Source: Oscillospiraceae bacterium (GTDB taxonomy: Bacteria; Bacillota; Clostridia; Oscillospirales; Ruminococcaceae). Taken from it: 13,008 bases of DNA. The stretch covers positions 1-13,008 of the forward strand of contig CAAGCE010000062.1 of the NCBI GenBank assembly GCA_900768245.1. Direction: 5' to 3'. Below are positions 1 through 6,028 of this stretch, piece by piece. Below the pieces are notes generated by a model that was given only the letters and a program-made list of their open reading frames with translations, was not told the origin of the DNA and did not search any database. The position numbers and the translations under genes are program-made. Position 1 is the first letter of the stretch; the number at the start of each line of letters is the position of its first letter.

Positions 1-112
1 ACCTTTTGAGCTGCATTGCGCTTTTGATTTGTTAGTTTTGCTTGGCTTTACTGTTAATTTTGCTTTATTTGTTAGAATGCGCAGGGGAGTTTCGCTTCTG
101 CGGGAGCGACGG

Positions 113-225
113 GGACGCTGTCCCTCGACCCTGCAAGCCTTTGATAAAGGCAAAGCCTGTTTTCGCTGCCGCTCAAACTTTTCTACGAAAAGCAAGCAGG
201 CTTGACCGAAACTTTAAGTGTTTTG
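113..225 (-). repeat. Dispersed intergenic repeat, long copy, downstream of the channel gene
   Basis: Two blocks, 113-144 (32 nt) and 199-225 (27 nt), are exact reverse complements of 12977-13008 and 12947-12973 at the other end of the window. Between the blocks this copy has 54 nt (145-198) where the other copy has 3. The extra segment is itself self-complementary: read on the minus strand it contains a gccttt/aaaggc hairpin and a caagcctg/caggctt pairing. The repeat starts only a few bases after the stop codon of the channel gene (229-231) and reads in the sense direction of that gene, so it would form its 3' untranslated region. A further hairpin (80-84 with 98-102) and a G/C-rich stretch up to 112 may belong to the same element, but the matching part of the other copy lies outside the window. 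Confidence 0.85.
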
Positions 226-228
226 ACG

Positions 229-1086
229 CTATTTTACCTCAGTTTTATCCTCAGACATAAGTGCTTCAAGGTTTTCCATATGCTCACGGATAGCCTGCAT
301 TTCAAGCTGTATACGGTCAGATTTATTTTCATTATTTTCTTCTGCGCTGTCTTTTATTTCTTCCTGTTTATCGTTAGCTGTAACATCACTTATTGCATTT
401 ACGACGATACCAACGACAACGTTCATAACAATAAACGAGGAAATAAGCACAAACGGCACAAAATATAACCATGCGGCAGGATAAGCCTCCATAACGGGAC
501 GTGCGATACCCATTGACCAGCTTTCAAGCGTCATTACTTGGAACAGAGTATACATTGTCTTTCCAAGGTCGCCGAACCATTCGGGAAATGCTGCGCCGAA
601 AAATGATACGCCCATAAGTGCAAAAATATAATAAACCAACAGCAGAAGTCCGCCTGTCCATGCAATGCTCGGCAGTGATTTTACTATTGCCATAATAATG
701 ACCTGAAGCTTTTTCAGGCTGCTTATCATTCTGAAACCACGGAAGCTTTTCAGCGCTTTAAGTGAGCGGAACACTCTGAAAATCCTGAATATTCTCAGCG
801 ATGAAAGGAACGCCATACTTGAGAACAAGGACATCAGCACAATTATTGTATCGAAAATATTCCAACCGTCTTTGAGAAAGTTTTTGTTGTATGCAATGAT
901 TTTAAGTCCAAGTTCAACAATAAAAATGCCCAGACAGATATTATCCAACAGATTAAGCAGATCGCCGCATTTTGCTGTAAGCACAGCAGAAGTTTGCAAT
1001 CCCATAAGCACACAGTTAAATACGATCACACCGAGAATAAAATTCTGAAACGCCTGATTTTCCACAAATTTTTTGACTTTGCTCAT
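229..1086 (-). CDS. Voltage-gated sodium channel, NavAb/NaChBac type
   Basis: A single-domain, six-helix voltage-gated cation channel of 285 residues, expected to sit in the cytoplasmic membrane as a homotetramer. The pore loop reads LFQVMTLESWSMGI (about 181-194) with selectivity-filter glutamate E188. TLESW is the sodium filter of bacterial Nav channels, and this block plus the flanking FPEWFG looks nearly the same as remembered NavAb sequence. S1 is about 14-34. S2 is about 48-66 with acidic E58. S3 is about 73-88 with D73, N76 and D79. S4 runs 98-119 with basic residues at every third position. S5 is about 138-160 and S6 about 205-233. The tail (238-280) is acidic, then heptad-like, as in the C-terminal four-helix bundle of bacterial Nav channels. 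The ATG at 1086 follows AGAGAGG. Sodium selectivity is inferred from the filter. The gene has its own promoter and lies downstream of an unrelated regulator, so its physiological role is unknown. Confidence 0.93.
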   Translation of the reverse strand: MSKVKKFVENQAFQNFILGVIVFNCVLMGLQTSAVLTAKCGDLLNLLDNICLGIFIVELGLKIIAYNKNFLKDGWNIFDTIIVLMSLFSSMAFLSSLRIFRIFRVFRSLKALKSFRGFRMISSLKKLQVIIMAIVKSLPSIAWTGGLLLLVYYIFALMGVSFFGAAFPEWFGDLGKTMYTLFQVMTLESWSMGIARPVMEAYPAAWLYFVPFVLISSFIVMNVVVGIVVNAISDVTANDKQEEIKDSAEENNENKSDRIQLEMQAIREHMENLEALMSEDKTEVK

Positions 1087-1144
1087 TTTATGATATATCC
1101 TCTCTTTTTAAAATTATATTTCTAAATTAATAACGTCACAAAAT

Positions 1145-1173
1145 ATAATATATCATATTTCTTAACAAGTCAA
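1145..1173 (-). promoter_or_regulatory. Sigma-A-type promoter of the sodium channel gene
   Basis: On the minus strand, TTGACT (1168-1173) and TATTAT (1145-1150) are separated by exactly 17 bases. They lie about 60 bases upstream of the channel start, in very A/T-rich DNA. This position, after the terminator at 1265-1290, suggests the channel is a single-gene transcript. Predicted from sequence only. Confidence 0.65.
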
Positions 1174-1264
1174 TAATAATTTGTTCAAATCATAAAATTT
1201 TGTCATTTTTAACTATATTAAGTGTTTTTTTACGATAATGCTTGGATATTAATAAAATCTCAGC

Positions 1265-1290
1265 AATAGAAAAAGGCAGCCGAAGCTGCC
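1265..1290 (-). terminator. Intrinsic terminator after the MerR/DIP1984 genes
   Basis: On the minus strand, GGCAGC-TTCG-GCTGCC (1275-1290) is a perfect 6-bp stem with a very stable TTCG tetraloop, followed directly by a T-rich run (TTTTTCTATT). It lies about 200 bases after the stop of the DIP1984-type gene, which leaves a long 3' untranslated region, and it insulates the channel promoter downstream. Confidence 0.85.
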
Positions 1291-1487
1291 CTTAAAACTA
1301 TAAAAACCCCCAACTCCACCCTCGTCCAAAAACCGAAGCACGGTAATAACTATGCTAAGTTACATTGCAATTGTAAAAGTGCGGGACTTTACATTGAAGT
1401 TCCGTATGTGTCCGTCATACTTTTACAGACGCAGCTCATTCTCAACTGCTGAGATACTTCCGCCTTTTCGGACTACCGCCTTTTTTA
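1291..1487 (-). other. Structured non-coding 3' region of unknown function
   Basis: About 200 bases between the stop of the DIP1984-type gene and its terminator have no credible coding sequence on either strand. They hold an 8-bp perfect inverted repeat (GTAAAAGT 1373-1380 with ACTTTTAC 1419-1426) enclosing a 7-bp stem (1383-1389 with 1397-1403, one G-U on the RNA of one strand). A second small stem lies at 1360-1364/1372-1376. A C-rich stretch at 1307-1327 gives four G-runs on the minus-strand transcript. AAAAGGCGG occurs twice just after the stop codon. No named riboswitch or ncRNA family was recognised. It may be a long structured 3' UTR, a small RNA or a decayed repeat. Confidence 0.4.
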
Positions 1488-1940
1488 TCAGAGAAGCTCT
1501 GTTGTCCAGTTTATCTCCTGGATCTTTTCATCGGTCTCACGCAGCGTTTTTGACAACGCATCAACATCTTTCTGAAGTGCCTTAACATTTACCGTGCTTA
1601 CGATCTTGATTTCCGCACGGGAATATCGGTCGATCTTTTCACTTGCGGAATTAAGAAATCCCCTCAAAAGCCCGATACGCTGTTTAAGACAATCCCTTTT
1701 GGCAAGCCATTCCGTGAGAGTTTTTCCCTCAACAACAACGCTGCTGTTTGTAAGGTTTATTTTAGTGACAAGCTCTTCAAGACGTGTCATTACCGAGTCC
1801 AGTTCTTCAAGAAGCTCCTCAGGCTTTTCGGCAGGTTCTTCCCCATCCTGAACCTTTGCATTGGTATTGAGCCTGTTTGAAAGCTCGGAAATTTTTCTTT
1901 GCAGGTCGGAACGTTCAACAAGTGCAGATGCTAATTTCAT
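1488..1940 (-). CDS. DIP1984 family protein, small coiled-coil protein of unknown function
   Basis: A 150-residue soluble protein, highly charged and almost entirely helical in appearance. It resembles the DIP1984 family (DUF6847), whose members start with a MKLAxALxER-like segment and end near NWTTEL. Here the protein begins MKLASALVERSDLQ and ends EINWTTELL, so it looks complete at both ends. Heptad-like spacing of L, I and V is visible at about 9-25, 42-65 and 110-145. The middle (about 66-85) carries the family's more conserved, non-coiled stretch. No catalytic motif is visible and no function is known to me. The ATG at 1940 follows GGAGG with 7 bases of spacing. The gene lies 72 bases after the MerR-type regulator on the same strand, has its own predicted promoter, and ends at a terminator about 200 bases downstream. 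Co-transcription with the regulator is possible because no terminator separates them. Confidence 0.85.
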   Translation of the reverse strand: MKLASALVERSDLQRKISELSNRLNTNAKVQDGEEPAEKPEELLEELDSVMTRLEELVTKINLTNSSVVVEGKTLTEWLAKRDCLKQRIGLLRGFLNSASEKIDRYSRAEIKIVSTVNVKALQKDVDALSKTLRETDEKIQEINWTTELL

Positions 1941-1978
1941 TGCAATACCTCCATAAAGAAACGCTGATCAATAAGCTG

Positions 1979-2007
1979 ATTATACTACTTTTGCGGCAGA
2001 CTGTAAA
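1979..2007 (-). promoter_or_regulatory. Promoter of the DIP1984-type gene
   Basis: On the minus strand, TTTACA (2002-2007) and a consensus TATAAT (1979-1984) are separated by 17 bases, just after the stop codon of the upstream regulator gene and 38 bases before the start codon. The small gene can therefore probably be transcribed alone as well as by read-through. Confidence 0.6.
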
Positions 2008-2012
2008 GCCTT

Positions 2013-2753
2013 TTATTTGCAGTAAGCGTCAATCGCCGCCGATACAAATTCAGCAGTACCGCTGCCATGAGAATCAATATTAGTCTTAAATCTTTCATCT
2101 GCAATGTACATTTTACCCAGTCCCGCAAGTATCTCGTCAGTACATCTATAATAATTTTCGGTTATGAAATCCTGAAGCTTTTTCACAAGAGCCTGTGCAT
2201 TTGCATCATATGCTTTTTCACCCGACCTGAAACATTCTGCAAATTCTCCGAAAATATCACTTATTGCGGAATTGAGTTCATTATATTTTTCTTTTGAGTA
2301 TGCTGATGATTTCTTTTCATATTCCTTGTATGCAGCTGTTTTGCCCCATTTTTCCTTAGCTTCAGCAGCATATTTATTTCTCTCGGAAATAAAGTCACTA
2401 TTGTCAAATACGTTCATATCAAAAATTTCTCCTTTCGCAGCATTATCAATAGCAGAAATAATTTTCTCCAGCCTATCTTTTTTCAGTATAAGAAGCTTTT
2501 TCTGTTTTTCCAATGCAGCCTGTTTGTTATAATTTGGAAAGGCCAATATTTCCGAAATACTTTTCAGCGAAAAGTCAAGCTCACGATAAAATAATATTTC
2601 CTGCATACGCTCCAGACTTTTTTCGTCATAGAAACGATAACCATTTTGTTCGTCAACAAAAGCAGGCTCTAACAGCTTTATTTCATCATAATAATGAAGC
2701 GTGCGCACACTTACACCCGTAAGCTTTGCAAATTCTTTTATCTGATAGTTCAT
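2013..2753 (-). CDS. MerR-family regulator with TipAS ligand-binding domain
   Basis: A 246-residue transcription regulator. Residues 1-70 form the MerR winged helix-turn-helix (IKEFAKLTGVSVRTLHYYDE, then NGYRFYD). A leucine/lysine-rich helix at about 74-105 is the expected dimerisation coiled coil. Residues about 120-246 match the TipAS antibiotic-recognition domain, including a KWGKTAAYKEYE block (135-146) and the closing SHGSGTAEFVSAAIDAY (228-244). In Streptomyces TipA this domain binds thiopeptide antibiotics; the ligand here is not known. The ATG at 2753 is chosen because it is preceded by GGAGGG with 7 bases of spacing and begins directly at the DNA-binding domain. An in-frame ATG 30 bases upstream would sit on the promoter region without a good ribosome site. 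No transporter gene lies beside it, so autoregulation and distant targets are likely. Confidence 0.93.
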   Translation of the reverse strand: MNYQIKEFAKLTGVSVRTLHYYDEIKLLEPAFVDEQNGYRFYDEKSLERMQEILFYRELDFSLKSISEILAFPNYNKQAALEKQKKLLILKKDRLEKIISAIDNAAKGEIFDMNVFDNSDFISERNKYAAEAKEKWGKTAAYKEYEKKSSAYSKEKYNELNSAISDIFGEFAECFRSGEKAYDANAQALVKKLQDFITENYYRCTDEILAGLGKMYIADERFKTNIDSHGSGTAEFVSAAIDAYCK

Positions 2754-2774
2754 AATATCACCCTCCATATCAGG

Positions 2775-2805
2775 AGTATACACTATAACGCAACGTCAAT
2801 GTCAA
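2775..2805 (-). promoter_or_regulatory. MerR-type promoter with 19-bp spacer (autoregulatory site)
   Basis: On the minus strand, a perfect TTGACA (2800-2805) and TATACT (2775-2780) are separated by 19 bases instead of 17. The spacer contains GACGTTGCGTTATAGTG. An over-long 19-bp spacer with an operator inside it is the hallmark of promoters that MerR-family activators untwist to activate. The start codon of the regulator gene lies about 20 bases downstream, so the regulator probably controls itself. Confidence 0.75.
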
Positions 2806-2830
2806 TAGCTTTTTATAATTTTTATTTTAT

Positions 2831-2864
2831 AACAAAACACCCCGCATCACAAAGATACGGGGTG
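2831..2864 (-). terminator. ppdK: Intrinsic terminator of ppdK
   Basis: The hairpin pairs CACCCCG (on the plus strand 2838-2844) with CGGGGTG (2858-2864), and extends inward by three more pairs after one mismatch. Read on the minus strand it is followed by TTTTGTT. It begins 38 bases after the ppdK stop codon and separates ppdK from the MerR-type promoter. Confidence 0.85.
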
Positions 2865-2902
2865 AAAATGTTTATAAAGTGTTATCTGCTAAAGTATTCG
2901 GA

Positions 2903-5533
2903 TTACTTCTTAGCCTTGATAGCAGCCTGAGCAGCAGCAAGACGAGCGATCGGAACACGGAATGGTGAGCAGGATACATATGTGAGTCCGATGTTGTGGC
3001 AGAACTCAACAGATGTAGGATCGCCGCCGTGTTCACCGCAGATACCGCAGTGCATGTCAGGACGTGTGCTCTTACCGAGCTTGATAGCCATTTCCATGAG
3101 CTTGCCAACGCCTGTCTGGTCGAGCTTAGCAAACGGATCGTTTTCAAAGATCTTAGCATCATAGTAAGCGTTGAGGAACTTACCGGCGTCATCTCTTGAG
3201 AAGCCGTATGTCATCTGAGTAAGGTCGTTTGTACCGAAGCAGAAGAATTCAGCTTCCTTAGCGATCTCATCAGCTGTAAGAGCAGCTCTTGGGATTTCGA
3301 TCATTGTACCAACTTCATACTTGAGGTCAGCACCTGCAGCAGCGATAACTTCGTCAGCAGTCTTAACAACAACGTCCTTAACGTACTTGAGTTCCTTAAC
3401 TTCGCAAACGAGCGGGATCATGATCTCAGGAACGATCGTCCAATCAGGATGAGCCTTCTTAACGTTGATAGCAGCCTTGATAACAGCCTTAGTCTGCATC
3501 TTAGCGATTTCAGGATATGTTACAGCAAGACGGCATCCACGGTGGCCCATCATTGGGTTGAATTCGTGGAGTGAAGCAATGATAGCCTTGATCGTTTCAA
3601 CAGGCTTGTTCTGTGCCTTAGCAAGAGCAGCAATGTCTTCTTCTGTTGTAGGAACGAATTCGTGAAGCGGTGGATCGAGGAATCTGATTGTAACCGGGCA
3701 GCCTTCGAGAGCTTCATAAAGCTTTTCAAAGTCGCTCTGCTGCATTGGTTCGATCTTAGCAAGAGCAGCTTCTCTTTCTTCAACAGTATCGGAGCAGATC
3801 ATTTCACGGAATGCAGCGATTCTGTCAGCTTCAAAGAACATATGCTCTGTACGGCAAAGACCGATACCTTCAGCACCGAGTTCACGAGCCTTCTTAGCGT
3901 CAGCAGGTGTATCAGCGTTTGTTCTTACCTTAAGAACTCTGTACTTATCAGCCCAAGCCATGATTCTGCCGAATTCACCTGCGATAGTAGCATCAACTGT
4001 TGGGATGATGCCGTCGTAGATGTTACCTGTAGAACCATCGATAGAAATGTAATCACCTTCGTGGAATGTCTTTCCGGCGAGTGTGAACTTCTTGTTTTCT
4101 TCATCCATTACGATGTCGGAGCAGCCTGACACACAGCATGTACCCATACCACGTGCAACAACTGCAGCGTGAGATGTCATACCGCCGCGAACTGTAAGGA
4201 TACCCTGAGAAGCCTTCATACCTGTAATATCTTCAGGTGAAGTTTCAAGACGAACGAGAACGACCTTTTCTCCTCTTGCCTTCCAAGCTTCTGCATCTTC
4301 AGCTGTGAATACGACCTTACCGCAAGCAGCACCTGGTGAAGCACCGAGACCCTTGCCCATAGGTGTAGCAGCCTTAAGAGCCTTAGCGTCGAACTGTGGG
4401 TGGAGAAGTGTATCGAGGTTACGAGGATCGATCATAGCAACTGCTTCTTCTTCGGTTCTCATACCTTCGTCAACGAGATCGCATGCGATCTTGAGAGCAG
4501 CCTGAGCAGTTCTCTTACCATTACGTGTCTGGAGCATATAAAGCTTGCCGTGTTCAACTGTGAATTCCATATCCTGCATATCACGGTAGTGGTTTTCAAG
4601 TGTCTTGCAAACTTCATTGAACTGCTTGAATGCTTCAGGGAACTTATCAGCCATTTCCTGAATGTGCATTGGTGTACGAACGCCGGCAACAACGTCTTCA
4701 CCCTGAGCGTTTGTAAGGAACTCACCGAAGAGACCCTTTGCGCCTGTTGCAGGGTCACGTGTAAATGCAACGCCTGTACCGCAGTCATCACCCATGTTAC
4801 CGAATGCCATCATCTGTACGTTTACAGCAGTACCCCAAGAATATGGAATATCGTTATCACGGCGGTAAACGTTAGCTCTTGGGTTATCCCATGAACGGAA
4901 TACAGCCTTGATAGCGCCCATGAGCTGTTCCTTAGGATCTGTTGGGAAGTCTTCGCCGATCTTAGCCTTGTATTCAGCCTTGAACTGTTCAGCAAGTGTC
5001 TTGAGATCGTTAGCGTCGAGTTCAATATCCTGCTTAACGCCCTTTTCAGTCTTCATCTTGTCGATGAGTTCTTCAAAGTACTTCTTGCCAACTTCCATAA
5101 CTACGTCGGAATACATCTGAATGAATCTTCTGTAGCAGTCGTAAGCCCAACGTGGGTTGTTTGACTTTTCAGCCATAACTTCAACAACCTCTTCGTTAAG
5201 ACCGAGGTTAAGGATTGTATCCATCATACCTGGCATTGATGCTCTTGCACCTGAACGAACGGAAACGAGGAGTGGATTTTCCTTATCGCCGAACTTCTTG
5301 CCTGTGATTTCTTCCATTTTACCGATGTACTGATTGATTTCAGCAAAGATCTCGTCATTGATCTTTCTGCCATCTTCATAATACTTTGTGCAGGCCTCTG
5401 TAGAAATAGTGAAGCCCTGAGGAACAGGAAGACCGATGTTGGTCATTTCTGCAAGGTTAGCACCTTTACCGCCGAGGAGCTCTCTCATGTCAGCATTGCC
5501 TTCAGAGAAAAGATAACAATACTTGTGTGCCAT
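2903..5533 (-). CDS. ppdK: Pyruvate,phosphate dikinase
   Basis: Cytoplasmic enzyme that interconverts pyruvate, ATP and phosphate with PEP, AMP and pyrophosphate. In anaerobic clostridia it commonly serves pyrophosphate-linked glycolysis or supplies PEP. The 876-residue length is normal for the clostridial enzyme. The N-terminal nucleotide-binding domain has GGKGANLAEM (21-30) and SVRSGARASMPGMMDTILNLG (91-111). The phosphohistidine domain has GGMTSHAAVVARG with catalytic H455, the same number as in the Clostridium symbiosum enzyme. The C-terminal PEP/pyruvate barrel shows GLCRTEHMFF (558-567), FGTNDLTQ (766-773) and MHCGICGEHGG (827-837) with catalytic C832. The ATG at 5533 follows GGAGG with 8 bases of spacing; an upstream in-frame TTG overlaps that ribosome site and is unlikely. 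Codon choice is very uniform, as expected for a highly expressed gene. It is divergent from glmU and has its own terminator. Confidence 0.98.
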   Translation of the reverse strand: MAHKYCYLFSEGNADMRELLGGKGANLAEMTNIGLPVPQGFTISTEACTKYYEDGRKINDEIFAEINQYIGKMEEITGKKFGDKENPLLVSVRSGARASMPGMMDTILNLGLNEEVVEVMAEKSNNPRWAYDCYRRFIQMYSDVVMEVGKKYFEELIDKMKTEKGVKQDIELDANDLKTLAEQFKAEYKAKIGEDFPTDPKEQLMGAIKAVFRSWDNPRANVYRRDNDIPYSWGTAVNVQMMAFGNMGDDCGTGVAFTRDPATGAKGLFGEFLTNAQGEDVVAGVRTPMHIQEMADKFPEAFKQFNEVCKTLENHYRDMQDMEFTVEHGKLYMLQTRNGKRTAQAALKIACDLVDEGMRTEEEAVAMIDPRNLDTLLHPQFDAKALKAATPMGKGLGASPGAACGKVVFTAEDAEAWKARGEKVVLVRLETSPEDITGMKASQGILTVRGGMTSHAAVVARGMGTCCVSGCSDIVMDEENKKFTLAGKTFHEGDYISIDGSTGNIYDGIIPTVDATIAGEFGRIMAWADKYRVLKVRTNADTPADAKKARELGAEGIGLCRTEHMFFEADRIAAFREMICSDTVEEREAALAKIEPMQQSDFEKLYEALEGCPVTIRFLDPPLHEFVPTTEEDIAALAKAQNKPVETIKAIIASLHEFNPMMGHRGCRLAVTYPEIAKMQTKAVIKAAINVKKAHPDWTIVPEIMIPLVCEVKELKYVKDVVVKTADEVIAAAGADLKYEVGTMIEIPRAALTADEIAKEAEFFCFGTNDLTQMTYGFSRDDAGKFLNAYYDAKIFENDPFAKLDQTGVGKLMEMAIKLGKSTRPDMHCGICGEHGGDPTSVEFCHNIGLTYVSCSPFRVPIARLAAAQAAIKAKK

Positions 5534-5572
5534 TGGTATTACCTCCAATAAAATTTAGTTTTCCGCACAGCA

Positions 5573-5592
5573 AAATGACGGAGATGTCATTT
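5573..5592 (-). promoter_or_regulatory. Inverted repeat in the ppdK 5' leader
   Basis: AAATGAC (5573-5579) and GTCATTT (5586-5592) are perfect complements separated by 6 bases. They lie about 27 bases upstream of the ppdK ribosome site and downstream of the predicted -10 box. The repeat could be an operator or an mRNA hairpin. It has no T-run, so it is not a terminator. Confidence 0.4.
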
Positions 5593-5632
5593 CTAAAAAC
5601 TGTCAATTTTCACAATATGCGGTCATAGATAT

Positions 5633-5641
5633 ATTATAACA
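5633..5641 (-). promoter_or_regulatory. Extended -10 promoter candidate for ppdK
   Basis: On the minus strand, TGT-TATAAT gives a consensus -10 with the extended TG element, about 100 bases before the ppdK start. The -35 position (about 5656-5661, GGAAAA) is poor, which an extended -10 can tolerate. Prediction only. Confidence 0.45.
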
Positions 5642-5746
5642 GATTTCAATGCTATTTTCCATACTGTCAGGCAATAAAATTATAAACAAATTTTTTGTGT
5701 AAATTGACTAAAGACACCGCAACTTTAACAAAGTGTCGAAATGCTA

Positions 5747-5775
5747 TTGAAATTTGCCGCAAAATGTGCGATACT
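5747..5775 (+). promoter_or_regulatory. Candidate promoter of the glmU-prs-pth-mfd cluster
   Basis: TTGAAA (5747-5752) and GATACT (5770-5775) are spaced by 17 bases. It is the best plus-strand match I found in the region, but it implies a leader of about 250 nt, and the -10 matches only 4 of 6 consensus positions. Confidence 0.35.
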
Positions 5776-6028
5776 AATATTAGGTATTTCAATTAGTGAA
5801 TCAAGCTTTGCAGATGATGTGACTTTTTATATGTGACGTTTATGAAGAGATATTATGGCTTTTATAATTAAGCTTACAGTTCTTTTCGGCATAGGTGCGG
5901 CTGTAAATATAATAAGATTCATTTATATTGACTGCTTTCTTTATTGACGCAAGACACATTCCCGAGCAGTACGCTGCGGTACGTAACGCTTTCATAAATA
6001 AAATAATAAAACTACGGAGATCTTTGCT

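Larger units (their letters stand above)
5534..6028. other. Divergent ppdK/glmU intergenic region (495 nt)
   Basis: This stretch separates two divergent genes. It holds the candidate promoters listed separately, an inverted repeat in the ppdK leader, and a nested dyad at 5713-5737 (GACAC...GTGTC around ACTTT-AAC-AAAGT). If the plus-strand promoter is right, the glmU leader would be about 250 nt. That leader contains a small GCAG-TACG-CTGC hairpin (5967-5978) and a possible 30-codon hydrophobic ORF at 5855-5947 with a poor ribosome site. No T-box, glmS ribozyme or other known riboswitch was recognised. Confidence 0.6.

Noticed and set aside
42..260. 72-codon plus-strand frame at the left end
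   Set aside because: It runs through the repeat and into the 3' end of the channel gene in antisense, with no ribosome site.
1352..1585. 77-codon plus-strand frame over the structured 3' region
   Set aside because: It overlaps the DIP1984-type gene in antisense and has no ribosome site; the region is better explained as non-coding.
5534..5548. Five-residue upstream extension of ppdK from a TTG codon
   Set aside because: The TTG overlaps the GGAGG ribosome site that serves the ATG at 5533.
5776..6028. T-box, glmS ribozyme or other known riboswitch upstream of glmU
   Set aside because: No T-box consensus, ribozyme core or terminator/antiterminator pair could be found by eye.
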